DNA of 64,000 nucleotides from Phallus indusiatus. Taxonomy: Eukaryota > Basidiomycota > Agaricomycetes > Phallales > Phallaceae. The stretch spans positions 186,001 to 250,000 of the forward strand of contig JAQFWX010000028.1 in the NCBI GenBank assembly GCA_027605045.1, given 5' to 3'. A program made the position numbers and the translations under genes. Under the pieces are notes generated by a model. That model did not search any database and was not told the DNA's origin. It saw only the letters and a program-made list of their open reading frames with translations. Positions 49,577-61,635 of the stretch are shown here, piece after piece (within the stretch, counting starts at the first letter, position 1; every line of letters starts with the position of its first letter).

Positions 49577-49892
49577 TTTATCGTCTGACTTTTCGCCATT
49601 ATATTTTGTCAACGTCATTCAAAGCCTAAATTGAGATATTAATGTATGATATTAGTTATTCATAACACACAATCTTGTTATAGTTGATTTATGAAAGATA
49701 TATTAAGGTTGAAGTGTGCGTCCAGTTCGAATCAAAGGCTTGCACTCGGAGTCCGCGGATGGTCTAACCGAAGAGCGTCTTACGTCCAGAGGTCCTGGAT
49801 AGAAACATCCGCCACATTCTACACCCACGTCGTTTTCTTTGGTAAGATGCGCTCATCTACAGGTTTCATTTGTCTAATCAACAGAGCAGATT

Positions 49893-50156
49893 ATGCCACC
49901 TTCTCAGAATAACGTGAAAGACACAACTCTAGTACGGCAGTACTCATATTTTATCATTCCTAGGCGTTGGACTGAGGTTGCGCGGCATGTGTTATTAATT
50001 TTCCATGAGCTCGAAATTTCAAATAATAGATTCTATTGGATAACGATCATAACAATAATAATGGATTTAGAATTACTACCAAGCCCAAAAATTAAACTGC
50101 CCAATGATTCATTCAAGACAGCCGTTACTTCTGTAACGGTAATTATCCATGTTTAA
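49893..50156 (+). pseudogene. 5' fragment related to the 135-aa hypothetical gene
   Basis: Starts MPPSQNNVKDTTLVRQYSYF, matching the start of the 38900 gene (MPPPQTNAKEETRKQYMYF) along with its 5'UTR intron acceptor, then loses similarity. The remainder is AT-rich. A relic within the duplication module. Confidence 0.55.
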
Positions 50157-50203
50157 TCCTCAAATACCCAATTGACTAATATAATTGAAAATCATATGTT
50201 AGA

Positions 50204-50748
50204 TTATTTCGAAAATATTCTATAAAGATCAAACGCACCGTTGATTTCCCCTACGCTGAGACTGTCGAGCTGCTGGAAGACTCCGGACGTGAGGTCGATG
50301 TTGTTCTTGTTTCCATCGATGGCTTCGCATCCTTCACACAGATCTTGAACAACGACACCACTGACACTGTTACCGTTGGACGTGTCAGTGACTGTTATGG
50401 TCTTTCCACATAAAGCTCCTCCTTGGAATTCACCAGTGCCTAAATAATGACGTATCATTCAGGTATGTTATCTGAGACTGTCATTTAAGCCACTTACTCA
50501 AAGCGACTGCGTTATCAGAGTTCTGAATTGGTGAGCCGCAAGCTCCAGTTCCTCCGTTAGGAGTATAGAATGTAGCACTATTAGAGTAAGCCGAAGTAAG
50601 TCAGGGGTGTTGATTGGAGATAATACTGTCAGTTTACTTACATTCCGTGGTGATCTCCACTTGCCCGCGATACGACAGCAGGCGTTGCTGAAGCAGCCAT
50701 GACGGAGAAGAACAAAGTGATTAAAGAGGTAACTCGGGGGGAGAACAT
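50204..50748 (-). CDS. Loosenin/expansin-like secreted protein, intact copy 1, 140 aa
   Basis: Exons 50748-50642, 50577-50498, 50439-50204 (423 nt). Signal peptide (RVTSLITLFFSVMAASATPA), then the double-psi beta-barrel: NATFYTPNGGTGACG, NSDNAVAL, FQGGALCGKTITV, VSGVVVQDLCEGCEA, and C-terminal GEINGAFDLYRIF. Cys pattern and the ATFYxPNGGTGACG start are typical of single-domain expansin-like loosenins (RlpA/barwin fold), which loosen cellulose or chitin without hydrolysis. Four Cys in the mature domain can pair. It is the only copy here with all three exons unaltered. Confidence 0.85.
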
Positions 50749-53525
50749 GTTAATAACTTGTATATGCGATAGATAGAAGAGTAGATGAAGTGTCAGATGC
50801 AGGTGTTAGACGAGTAGAATTCACTGTTGTCTGGGGCGTATTGAGTCAGAAAGTAACTGCTTTTATATGCTTTCATGAGATCGAGACTGAAAATGGCTCT
50901 AATTGAAGGACTTTATTCATTGGCCAACGGTCAAGTCACATTACTCAGACTTCAAGCTCCATAGTCAGTTTTCTGCCGGCATCAAGCAAAATGAGTCCTT
51001 GTAGTACCAGTAACATGAACCCACTAACACGGATTCCGATAACCTCTGGCTTTAGTTCTATTTTCCTCGGCCAGGAAAGTCGACAGGTTTGAACCAAATC
51101 AAATCGCAGCGGCATTGAGGATGCCTTTCCAAAAAGAGAGAAAAAGAAAGGAAAGGAGACCTGGTAATTGTACCGTGCTACAGTTGTTTTTCCTGTGGTA
51201 TACTCGTAGTAATACTTCATCCATTAACAGTATTGAGCTTTTTCCATCTCATTTTGTGTCGATGACTTCAATCATTATCTGTCTACTATTGACCCCTTGA
51301 CGATTAGAGCAAATTTACATGTCGACGAATTGAGTTTGAGATTAATCACTGCTTCTGATTGAATTGGATATTATGGTTCTTGATAAACAAAATAACATTT
51401 CATATGCTGTACTAGATTCCCCCTTTAGCATTTAACTCATTTTTCCTATCATTATGCAAGAAGTTCCCAGGTTGAGTTTTCTTATTCTTCACTATACATA
51501 AATGACTTACAGAACGTCGCACGAACTTCTAATTCCATACAACATTTAATGATTACCATCAAAATTTACAGTAATAGATGATGGATACTATGGCATGTCC
51601 CAATCCTCAACTTAAAGTTTTGATCTAGAAGATCGGGGATAGGATGATATCACACATCCGGGTCATATTTTAAAATCGCCGAATAACTCATGTGAGCAGA
51701 TGCGCGCTCTCCTGAATACCGATATTTATGAAGAACCCTCTTCACTCAATTGGCCTGGTTTGATGATCAAGCTAATTGTGATAACATTTTACAAATACTA
51801 GGGGCTTTCCATCGGACATAAACCACCGCGAGTTGTTCTTAAACTACGACGCAGTTTAGTTTTTCGTAAGTATATATATTTTACTATATCCTTAGATTCC
51901 GGAGTACACAAGTTGTCAATGGAGCAGAATCTTTTGAATTCTAGGTATAATTCCGTTAAGGAGACGACTCGGACATGGCTTAAGGCAGATCAATGAAATT
52001 GAACTGTTTGGCTACATCATTCTTCCAAGTTTGGTTACTTTAATTTTATCAGCAGCAACAAGAGATGTGAAAAAAAAATTGAGCAAATCCCCATGATTTT
52101 TGTTTGGTTTTGGGTTAATCATCATGCATTTTATAATGATTGCTAAATGCAGTTGGTGTTCCGTCCGAGACAGAAATACTAGGAAGGGTCAGGCCGGATT
52201 GCAAATTTCTGCTAGAATTTCTCTAAATGTTCAGGATAAGTATAGCTCGTACTTTTCTCCTTCGCGTGACGGGTAGGCAGAAATACTTAGAAAGGGAGGT
52301 GGGGGAAAAAATCAGCTGACATTGGGAATTATGCTCGAGCCACACCGGTTCACCATTTTTTTCATTACCCATTTCACAAGAAGCTAATTCTTTAATCAGC
52401 ACATCTTTTTGACCAACATGCCGAGCAGCCGTATACGCAAACTAGCACAATCTTCAGCATAATTGGCGCAAAGTCAGTTTTGATCATGATTAAAACAAAC
52501 ACTTTCCTTGTAATTCTCTCGATCAATCCTCATTATTTTCTAATCTTCCCCAATTTTTTCCTCAGATAAAAATTGTTGAGCAGAATTTCAGATTCGGCTC
52601 TCCAAGTGCTTCAAGGGAGAAAAAAGTAACTCTCACCGTCGGGAGAGCTAGCGGCAGTTACAATGTTGATAGTTATTGTGGGTGATAGGCTTCTTTTTGT
52701 TGGTTGTGTTTCCGGTGCTGAATGGTGAATTTTTTTCTGGCATGTGGGGAAAGAATTTGAGGTTAAGAAAGATGAAGACAGTAGTGAGAGTGGGCAAAGA
52801 GACGAAGGGAATTGCCGGCGAGCGCTAATTAACATGGCAACACCGTGCCGCAACTTGTCCCTTGCTTTTCCTTACTTTCCTCACTTTCCTACACCCGTGG
52901 ATTCTGAGCGACCATCCATATTCTGAGTAGAGCACTTTGTGCTATTCGACAGAAGGACCATCACACCGACAAAATAATGACTGGGAGTGGCCATTAAAGT
53001 TTTATGTTAGTAGGGTGTCGCTTGGTATTGTTGCGCGCTGGTTATCGGTATTGGTGTTGGACATGGAAACGTCAGCTTGATTGCCAACAACTTCAGATCC
53101 ATAAACCTTGTTTTCCTTTGTGCAGACACAGATATGTAAGTTATTACGGTTGGATTGGATACATGAGAGGGTTGAATGGAAATACTCGTGGTATAACACA
53201 TTATTTCTGTGAATGTTTCGCTGATTGAATGTTTTGTTTTGTTTCCCGAACACAACCTGATGCCGACTCGTTTTTTTCGTGACAATTTCATTTCAATGGG
53301 CAAAGCACATGAAGACTCATCCTCGAGGCACGGCACCAGGCACCTTTCGCGAGCTACCGATCCGTTACAGAAGATATAAAAGCGCACGATGCCGTTCATG
53401 ACATGGAATTCTTATTAAGAGACACGAGAGCGTAACATCCCTACTCGAAGTCTTTGAAGAACTTGTTACGACGGTGTTTGGGCACACTTTGCGAACGTAT
53501 ACGTGTTCTGTCCTGTGCGTCAAGT
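50749..53525. other. Loosenin upstream region and duplicated flank
   Basis: 50770-50870 holds a flank block (GTCAGATGCAGG, GAATTCACTGTTGTCTGG) shared with the other loosenin copies and a TATA-like TTTTATATGC (plus-strand sense). 52400-53060 is homologous to about 62170-62720 (GCATAATTGGCGCAAAGTCA, ATAATGACTGGGAGT blocks). No gene supported; several AT-rich frames only. Confidence 0.5.
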
Positions 53526-53585
53526 GATTTTCTGGCCACTATTGCGGAAAGTTTAGATCTAAATGGAACGGATGTCCCTTGGTGA
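53526..53585 (+). pseudogene. SDR last-exon fragment
   Basis: The final ~60 nt of an SDR gene (CCACTATTGCGGAAAG.. GATGTCCCTTGGTGATTTAT) match SDR copy 3's end and its 3' flank, but no other SDR exon is nearby. The frame is disrupted. Confidence 0.6.
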
Positions 53586-53705
53586 TTTATTTATCGTCTG
53601 ACTTTCCACCGTTATATTTTGCCAACGTCATAATCAAACGTCCACCTTTTACACCCAACCACGTCGTTTTCGCGCTCATCTACGTCTTCGTTTGTCTAAC
53701 AAATT

Positions 53706-53760
53706 ATGTCACCTTCTCAAACTAACGTGAAAGAAACAACTTCAAATAAAAGACTCCATT
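53706..53760 (+). pseudogene. 5' fragment of the 135-aa hypothetical gene
   Basis: ATGTCACCTTCTCAAACTAA and onward matches the starts at 38900 and 49893 for about 45 nt, then diverges. Same position between an SDR end and a loosenin as at 49893. Confidence 0.5.
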
Positions 53761-53920
53761 GGATAACGATCGTAACAACAATACTGGACTTTTAATTACC
53801 CAGAGCTCAAAACTTAAACTGTCTGATTCATTCAAGACAGTTGTTACTTCTGTAACGGTAATTATTCATGTTTAAAAATCCAAAATTTCCGGATCGCCTC
53901 ATATAATTGAAGACCGTATA

Positions 53921-54261
53921 TTAGATTATTTTGAAAAAGATTCTATAAAATCCAAACGCACCGTTGATTTTCCCAGCGCTGGGACTGCGGGGTTGTTGGT
54001 AAACTCCAGACGTACGAACGATATTGTTCTCGCTTCCATCAGTAGCTTTGCATCCTCCACACGCATCATGAACAACGACACCGCTGATACTGTTGTCATT
54101 GGACGCGTCAGTTCGATTAAAGGTAATACTATCAATTTTCCGCAGTTTACGTACATTCCGTTGTGATCTCCACTTGCCCGTGATACCGCAGCGGGCATGG
54201 CTGAAGCAGCCACGACGGAGAGGAACAAAGTAATTAAAGAGGTAACTCGGAGGGAGAACAT
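53921..54261 (-). pseudogene. Loosenin-like copy 2, internal deletion
   Basis: Exon 1 with signal peptide is conserved (MFSLRVTSLITLFLSVVAAS...), followed by an intron donor, but exon 2 and the first part of exon 3 (the ATFYTPNGGTGACG and ALCGKTITV regions) are gone; sequence resumes at NSISGVVVHDACGGC through INGAFGFYRIF. The barrel cannot form. Degenerate copy of the gene at 50204. Confidence 0.7.
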
Positions 54262-54787
54262 GTTAACTTGTACACGCGTGTTAGATAGAAGTGTAGACGA
54301 AATGTCAGATGCAGGTGTTAGACGAGTAGAATTCACTGTCGTCTGGGGTGTAGTAAATCAGAAGTAATTGTTTTTATATACACTCATCAGATCGAGAATC
54401 GTTCTAGTTGAAAAACTTCATTTTAAATTATTGGCCAAAAGTCAAGTTCCGTACAACCTACTCCGACTTGAAACTCCATCGCCAGTTTTCTGCCGAATCG
54501 GGCAAAAATGAGCTCACTACACACGGATTCCGATAACTCCTGGCTTTTTTTTCGTTTTCTCCGGTCAGGAAAATGGATAAACCTCAGCCAAATCAAATCG
54601 GAGCGGCAGTATGCCTTTACGAAAAGGAAGTGTGGTAATTGTACCGTGCTACAGCTATTTTTGTGATATACTGGTAGTAATACAATATACTGCATCTGTT
54701 ACATAACAGTCTGGAGTTTTTCACTAATATTCTCGAAAAATAATGATGCAGCAAATAATGTCACGACGACTTATGGTCCACCGGTTA
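54262..54787. other. Loosenin flank block between copy 2 and SDR copy 4
   Basis: 54300-54370 repeats the GTCAGATGCAGGTGTTAGAC and AATTCACTGTCGTCTGGGG flank. No gene. Flanks continue toward the convergent SDR copy 4. Confidence 0.45.
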
Positions 54788-55742
54788 TTACCAAGGAAGC
54801 TCGTCTCCGTTGAAGAACTTGAACTTCCCGCTGTCTGCAGTAGTGGCGCCAACTACCAGCTTGAGCTGCTTCTCAACACTAAAATCCACATCATACATGG
54901 CATCTGGGCCACCCATGTCTTTATAGTACTTGTCAAAACGACTATTTCTACCAGGATACCGATGAGGGAAACGCACCTGTTTTTAACCAACCGGGTGCCA
55001 TAGATATTACAATGATGTTGGGTTTTTCGAGGGCTTGCTTGGCCGTCTGGACGGAGTATTTAAAAACAATGTAACCAGAATTAGGAAAAGTATAAAGACA
55101 TACCAGCATATTCAGAGCAGCTTTACTGATAGCGTAGCTTGCAGCGGGCGGGGATAGCGCAACTCTTGCTATGCTACCTATTCCACTACTCATGTTGACC
55201 AAAACAGGACCACCGGGTCTTTTACTTCGTTCGAGAAGATGTACAAAAGATTGGTAGACTAAAACAGACCCGACGACGTTTGTTCGGAAAACATCGATCA
55301 TTTCTTCCGGTTTTATAGCAGATGGAGTTTCGAGATCGCCGCTCTGATAATTGAGTTAAAAAGTTTTATATCATGTATAAAAAACTTGAGAAATAACGCA
55401 CGGAAATGCCAGCATTGCTGATTAAATAATCCAAGCCTTGGTCTTGCAAAGTAGTTTCTACGAATTTGGCTGCCGATGCGATGCTTTGCGAACTTTGAAC
55501 GTCTAACTCTACTATTCTGATTAAACCTGGAGCACTAGATTCTTGTAATTGTCGAAGTTCAATCGCCTTGTCCGGGGAACGGACAGCCGCGAAGACTACA
55601 TCTCCTCTTTTGACGACTTGTCGGACGTATTCTAAACCGATACCGCGAGAAGCACTGACAAATCGAAGCTTATTGAAGTGCGTGTTGCGCTACACACTAT
55701 ACAGACTCACCCCGTTATTAACCAAGTCGGAGGCGATGTCAT
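54788..55742 (-). CDS. Short-chain dehydrogenase/reductase copy 4 (opposite strand)
   Basis: ATG at 55742 (MTSPPTWLITG|ASRGIGLEYVRQVV). Conserved: TGASRGIG; DVQSSQSI; SNAG; NMSSGIGSI; SYAISKAALNM; DMGGPDAMYDVDFSV; ends FFNGDELPW. Five exons with the same phases as copies 2 and 3. Apparently intact. Inverted relative to the other three, which shows that the duplications included an inversion or a second origin. Confidence 0.8.
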
Positions 55743-57386
55743 TGTATTTTGGCTAGAGACTAGAGATGACGGTCTCAGTGAGATCTAGTGCTTGTGGCAC
55801 TCGTGCTACCCTTTTATCTACAAAGTTGACGCCGGATGACCTTCTTGATAGATGTATCTCAATCGGCTGGTTCATGTGTGGCCTTCGCCAACCCTTATTT
55901 GAAATTTCCGGTCCAATCAGCAGTGTGAAGACCAAATCTTACTCATTCCGTGAAACGGCAGCATGAGGACTCTAATGAATGGACCCCGACTGCGGAATAA
56001 TTAGTTGGAATCAGAAATAAATTGAAGAAGTATACTTCATGTACAATTATGAGTGTCTTTTGCAAATATTGATACGCTCCGTGAATTGGATTTTCCTGAG
56101 AGACTATTGGGATAAGAAAGTACTGTTTGGAGGTTCGTACTCCATGAAACTCGACGCATTTGGGTTCCAAGATTCTCTAATGAATTGCATTAAATGTGCT
56201 GGGTGTCATTGGACGTTGCGAAAGAAACACGAACTGAGTTTAAATTCTTCAGTTTCGACTAAAGCTTGCCGATCGGCTTTGATTTGCAAGGTGCCGGTGA
56301 GCTACAAGCCACTTACCAGAATCCAGATCACATCCATCTTTCCGCTCCCATTAATGCAAGACTTTATATAACTCATAAATTCAACAACAGTGCGCTAATT
56401 TGAGGAGATTCTCCAAATTCTCCAAACCATTTCATCCATTCAATCATTCTGAATCATTCTGAATCATTCATGTCGCTGAAGTTCATGGTTCTCTTCAAGT
56501 TGAATTTATTCGGTCCTTTTTTAACACGCTACATGTCATACGTTCGTGCTTTACCCTTGTACTCCCTTAAACCGTTAAAATTACTTTCATACGGCGATAA
56601 GTTCCTCGTAGGTAGTCTTTGTAGATACACCTAAATATTAGAGCACCCTGCATTTATTCACTGTATCGAACTCCTATCGGTTTTGATATTGATACGTGCG
56701 CCTCAGGAGCGAACAGGGAAGATAAGGGAATCAGCGAATGTGTGCTCAGAGGGAGAAATAGGAGGGAAACATTGTTCTTGTATTTTGTAAGCTAAAGAAA
56801 GATTTTTATATACATGATTTGGGAGTTTCCAGGAAATTGGAATGGTGCTAAAATGTAATCTAAAAACAATGGAAAAGGCTAATAGTTTAATTGCGAACGG
56901 GTGAAAGGTACAAAATAATTGGAATTTGCAAAATATTGACGGACCGGCGCATATACCGAGCGCTGACAAATCTCTGCGTAGCCTGTTTGTGTACGCAACA
57001 ATATGATTGAAGGTACCAATTAAAACAAATTCGTTAAGCTGGGAGTTTCTCGAACCGAACGCACCGTGCACATGACTGCAATGGGGCCATGGCCTTTTAT
57101 AAGGCCTAGCTAGTATTTAGCTTTTTTGTAAATTTTGTCAATTGCTAGAAGAACACGAGAAATGTGAAATTCTATTTAGGAATTTATATTGTTTCCAGCA
57201 AATCGTTGAGAAATGCCGACTGCTGCTACCGCACTGATGATTATAATTATTATGGGACGTCGATAAAATTTGATTGGACACGCCGTCTGAGTCCACGTCC
57301 TGTTTGAGGAAAAAATGTGTATATAATGAGATAACGTCCTAAATAAAAGGTCACATCTCTCTCTTTCTTTTACGTCGCCGAATTCA
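55743..57386. other. Intergenic region, nothing recognised
   Basis: AT-rich 1.6 kb. Short repeated CATTCTGAAT units at 56445-56470. A 122-codon minus-strand frame (56703-57071) lacks homology or codon bias and is not called. Confidence 0.45.
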
Positions 57387-58851
57387 ATGTCTAACAAGGC
57401 ATCAGGAAACGCGAAATCGTGAGTGTACTGTCAACGTGCGCGGCAATAAATAGCGCATGTTCGACCGTCGTAATCAAATAACTAATTCGTTATGACACTG
57501 ATTCCGTCTTTACAGAAATGAAAACACGAACGTGTTTTCGAATAATCCTAGGCATTATTCAAACCCCAACTCTGCTACCGAGATCCAGGAATTGAGATAT
57601 CCGGTCGCACTTCCCAACGTCAACTCTCAAATCTCTCCTCTACAGCCACTCAGAATGTAAGACCATCACCATTTCGTCTCTGAGTATTTACCCTCTGATC
57701 TTCTACTAGAGAAAGTATAAGAAACGCGTCTGCTTCTCCGCATCCAAAACCACCAATGCCACCACGAATCATTAACGCCACTACGACTACGACGTCATCG
57801 CGGCAGCAGCTTTCTGCACCGTCTCAGTCTCGACAAGCAGGAACGAAAGGCGGTGCGAAACGAAGACGTCCTGCAAAGCCCATCCCAGATATTCCTTTTA
57901 TTCCAGGACATGGTTTGGGCTCGGTGGTTGGAACGACCTATGGTGCTAACCCGGCGGTGGTATCATCTTCCTTGACGGCCCCTGCATACGAGCTTCCTCA
58001 CCCTGGACTAAATTCCGGAAGTCATTATGCTCCCGCACAACAATCGTAGGACGCTTTTTTAAAAATCCCTTTGATGGCTTACTCACGTTACGATGTTAGC
58101 ATGCCATCAAGCTCTTCGACGGTACAAAGGTCAATATCGACACCAGCATCCACTTGGCAAACACAAAATTCTCCTGAGAACGCATTGCAATGTAAAAAAG
58201 CTTTTGAATTCCTGTTACTAGCTGAACTTAATTTCATCTTTCATCTTTCTAGATGCCGGATTGAACAATACCAATACCGGACGAAAACGAGAAGTAAGCC
58301 AGACGAGCTTTGGAACAGATTCAGCCGGAACTTCTCGAAAACGTCTCCGGCTCCAGTCCAATGACAATGACTCCCCACCTCAACTCGTGGGACGATCTCA
58401 GTCGGAGACCACAAGGCAGATCCCGACCGATAAATCCTACGTAGTGAAAGGTTCGGCAGCGTCGAAACGGAGTCGTTCTTCGAAGAAAGCACCCCGCGGA
58501 TTACCTAGAACATTTTCACTCCCCTCTCGTCTTCAGTCATCACCCCTCGCCAAACCACCCATTCTTCCCCCCAGACCACCACGTTCCCCCTCTCCTCCCA
58601 CTCAACCACCTCTTCCATGCCTACTCCTATCGCCCGTCCTCTTACATCCCAATCCTGAATTGGAACCTTACTCGGATCCAGCACTGGCTTCAACGCGATT
58701 ACCTATAATCGATGTAGGTTATAAGCCGCAACCCCCAATATCTCAAGATGAGTTTATTGATGCACTTCTGGAGGTCAGAGAAACAGATGAGGCGTTTAAG
58801 TATGTATCTTTGAACGAGCATGAGATAATAGAAAGAACTAGGCATTTTTGA
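57387..58851 (+). CDS. Disordered, basic, probably nuclear protein, 399 aa
   Basis: Exons 57387-57418, 57516-57656, 57710-58045, 58100-58191, 58253-58851 total 1200 nt. The product is Ser/Pro/Thr-rich with basic clusters (GGAKRRRPAKPIPD, TSRKRLRLQS, SKRSRSSKKAPR) that could serve as nuclear localisation signals, and Pro-rich PPILPPRPPRSPSPP. A conserved-looking C-terminus (ISQDEFIDALLEVRETDEAF) is more ordered. The stop at 58046 would end the protein if intron 3 were retained. No domain recognised. It lies alone inside a duplicated accessory region. Confidence 0.65.
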
Positions 58852-59811
58852 ATAAAACACTTTTTTTACCCCTCGCTTTGATTCATGTTTCAACCTTCGC
58901 CGTGAGGTACGTTAGTTATCCGATCTATGTATCGACAAGTTGAGTTTAGAGGAGAACGAAACGCAAACTTACTACATCAGTTTTGGCACATAATAGTACG
59001 TGCGATTGACAAAATAGTAGTGAAGCATCCATGAAACGTTCGAGACTGTCGGTTAAGCAGAGATAAGCCTGGTTGACCAACTTGAAATATTTGTCGGTTA
59101 TGCGATAACGTTAGAGCAAAGGAATAAATAGAGAGATGCATCAACAATTTCCAGTGGGACAACACCAATATCGCGAAGATCTCAGTTCCAGACAAAGAAC
59201 GAGAGCGACAAGCGCCAGTTGATATTGCGGGTTGTCATGGATCCCGAAAAGTCACACGCTATCGTTATACGGGCCCTTTGACAGTGCTGTACCAACACCA
59301 TCTTTGCTTTTTCTTTCCAACGTTTCCCTCCACAACGACTACCCGTTTCCGAAAACAATAACTCGCACTATCTTTTGAAAGCAGTCACATTCCTTTGTAT
59401 AAACACAATGTCGTTGTCACCTATGGGAATAAGGAGATTTCAGGTATACGTTAAGCTGCTACTTGCAAAGTAGTAGATGCTGAAGATGTTGGTCTCGTCC
59501 AATCGTCCATACATGGACCGTGCACGTGTGAGGATCGCACTGTGGTCAAATTACTCCAGCTTCTATCGTTGAATCATGTATTGATCTCTTCTCGCTGGCA
59601 TCGCGCGTCCTGGGATAAGGTTGAACGGCAGAGATATTCACTTATACTTGTGCCGGAAATTGCCTGCCTGTGGTACTACGCGAATCATGCGAATTCTACC
59701 TTCAACGAGAAAAAAGTAGACATTCGTATACTATGAATCAACACTCAACTTTTTCAGTGTTTTTGACAGACAAGACCACGTCTGAATTTCCTAATTAATA
59801 CCGATCATTGA
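58852..59811. other. Intergenic region, nothing recognised
   Basis: No supported gene. The plus-strand frame at 59542-59736 shows no homology. Confidence 0.4.
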
Positions 59812-59932
59812 TCACCAGGGAACATCATCTCCTTCGAAAGTTTTGAACTTTCCACTGTCTGCAGGAGTTGCGGCGGTTATCAACTTAAGTTGATGTCTGA
59901 CACTGAAATCAACATCGAGCACGGCACCTGCC
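59812..59932 (-). pseudogene. SDR last-exon fragment (minus strand)
   Basis: Encodes GAVLDVDFSVRHQLKLITAA and GKFKTFEGDDVPW then TGA, matching the final exon of the SDR copies; no upstream SDR exons follow. A lone final exon, open but orphaned. Confidence 0.65.
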
Positions 59933-59984
59933 AGTTATTTTCACACTCATCTACATCTTTCATTTGGCTAACAAATAACGCCAC

Positions 59985-60030
59985 CTTCTCAAACTAACAT
60001 GAAAGCAACAACCCTAAAATAAAATATTCT
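59985..60030 (+). pseudogene. Trace of the 135-aa hypothetical gene 5' end
   Basis: Reads AACGCCACCTTCTCAAACTA then ACATGAAAGCAACAACC; the ATG is ACG and homology stops soon after. Third degraded copy of the same 5' block. Confidence 0.4.
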
Positions 60031-60206
60031 TTTGGGCCAAGATCATAATAATACATAATACTGAATTTAGAATTAGTACATGGCAAAGCCCAAAAATTCA
60101 ACTGCCTGATTCATTTAAGACGGCTTTTTTTACTTCTGTGACGGTAATTATTCCATTTATTCCATATTTAAGAATCCTCAAATAACCGATTGCCTAAGAG
60201 TATATA

Positions 60207-60582
60207 TTAGATTATTTTGAATAAGAATCTATAAAATCCAAACGCACCGTTCATTTCCGCTGTCACCGGCACCCTGAGACTGTCGGGTTGTCGGTTAACT
60301 CTAGATGTAAGATTTATATTGTTCTTGGTTTGTTCAGGAGGGTCGCACCCTTGGCACGAATCTACAATTTGGACAACAACACCGCTGACGCTGTTGCCAT
60401 TGAACAAGCCGAAGTCAGAGTTGTTGATTGAAGGTAAATATAGTACTGTCAGTTTTTTTTCGCAGTTTTACGTACATCTCGTTGTGATCTCCGTTTGCCC
60501 GTGATACGACAGCCGGCATGGCTAAAGCAGCCATGACGGAAAAGAACAAAATAATTAAAGAGATAACTTGGGAGGAGAACAT
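60207..60582 (-). pseudogene. Loosenin-like copy 3, internal deletion
   Basis: Exon 1 and signal peptide intact (MFSSQVISLIILFFSVMAAL...). As in copy 2, exon 2 and the start of exon 3 are missing; sequence resumes at GNSVSGVVVQIVDSCQGC and continues to AEMNGAFGFYRFLF. Upstream it is separated from its flank by the insertion at 60602-61628. Confidence 0.7.
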
Positions 60583-60601
60583 GTTGATTTGGATATGTGT
60601 G

Positions 60602-61628
60602 CACCTGTAAAAGCGATGGTGATTTATCCTGAAGAGCATCCGGTGACAAGGATGATGGATAAACATGAGGCCTTACCTGTCTAAATAATGTTTGTCAATA
60701 GATCTATGTAGATAGATCAATAATAATTTGTCTCTCAATAATTGTTCTTTAATGTTGTATTGATAGATCCATGTTGATAGATCCACAAAGATAGATCAAT
60801 CTCTCAATAACTGTTTTTTAAAGTTGTGTTGATACATCCATGAAGATAGATCCACATAGATAGATCCACATAGATAGATCAATAGCAATTGGGCTCAATA
60901 ATAGTTTTTTTAAGGTTTTGTGGGTGGACAGATAGATCATAGTATTCAAAGGATCCATCCCACGAAATTTACTTCCCTCCCCAATTTGTCAAGAAAATGA
61001 TGGATCACTCTTCTTTGTCAAGGTTTTTAGGCCTAGGGTCAAGTAGGCCCACAACTCCAAGGCGCGGATTTAAGCTGTTTTATAGCTCTATTATTACTGT
61101 ATTACAATAGTTATCTAGGACAATAGTTGGACAGGTTTTGCCTCTGTGGACAGCCTTAACTAGAGTCCAGGACATTTAGTTCTTAGGTCCATGGACTAGT
61201 CTCTCAGTATATATACTCAGTAGTTTACTCTTATAATAACAGTTACTTTCCCCCCCTTTATTTTGCTTCAGTCTATTTACTGAGATTTTATTTACATTTC
61301 CCTATCCTAAGTGCTCCATAACATTGTGTACAAGATGGAGCAATTTTAGATGGATCAGACATAGATAAAGCCATTTAAGATAGAGCCATTTTAGATAGGG
61401 CCATTAAACATTTTAGATAGATCAGACATGGATAGAGCGAATGTAGATAGAGCGAGGAAGCTATATATACATTCATGATTGAGGGTCTCAATAGATCCAA
61501 TTCCATGGATTGGATCGATCGATGAAGATATATCTATGCAATTTAAATTATTAGGAAGCACTGTTATTGATACATCCAGTCTGACACCAAAAGCTCTAAT
61601 TTATTGATCAAGATCACTGAAAACCTCG
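60602..61628. mobile_element. Putative ~1.03 kb insertion in the loosenin copy 3 upstream region
   Basis: The loosenin flank motif (GATAGAAGAG..GTCAGATG) lies within about 70 bp of the ATG in copies 1, 2 and 4, but here it appears at about 61635, 1 kb away. The insert is bounded by ATGTGTG at 60595-60601 and 61629-61635 (candidate 7-bp target-site duplication). Inside are many GATAGATCCA/ATAGATCAAT direct repeats (60690-60930) and LTR-like AT-rich sequence with TATATA near 61210; no ORF. Class unknown: non-autonomous element or degraded LTR fragment. Confidence 0.5.
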
Positions 61629-61635
61629 ATGTGTG

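Noticed and set aside
49715..49790. GTTCGAATC suggesting a tRNA T-arm
   Set aside because: No matching acceptor or anticodon stem can be folded nearby.
56703..57071. 122-codon minus-strand frame
   Set aside because: No start context, domain or duplicated counterpart; probable chance ORF.
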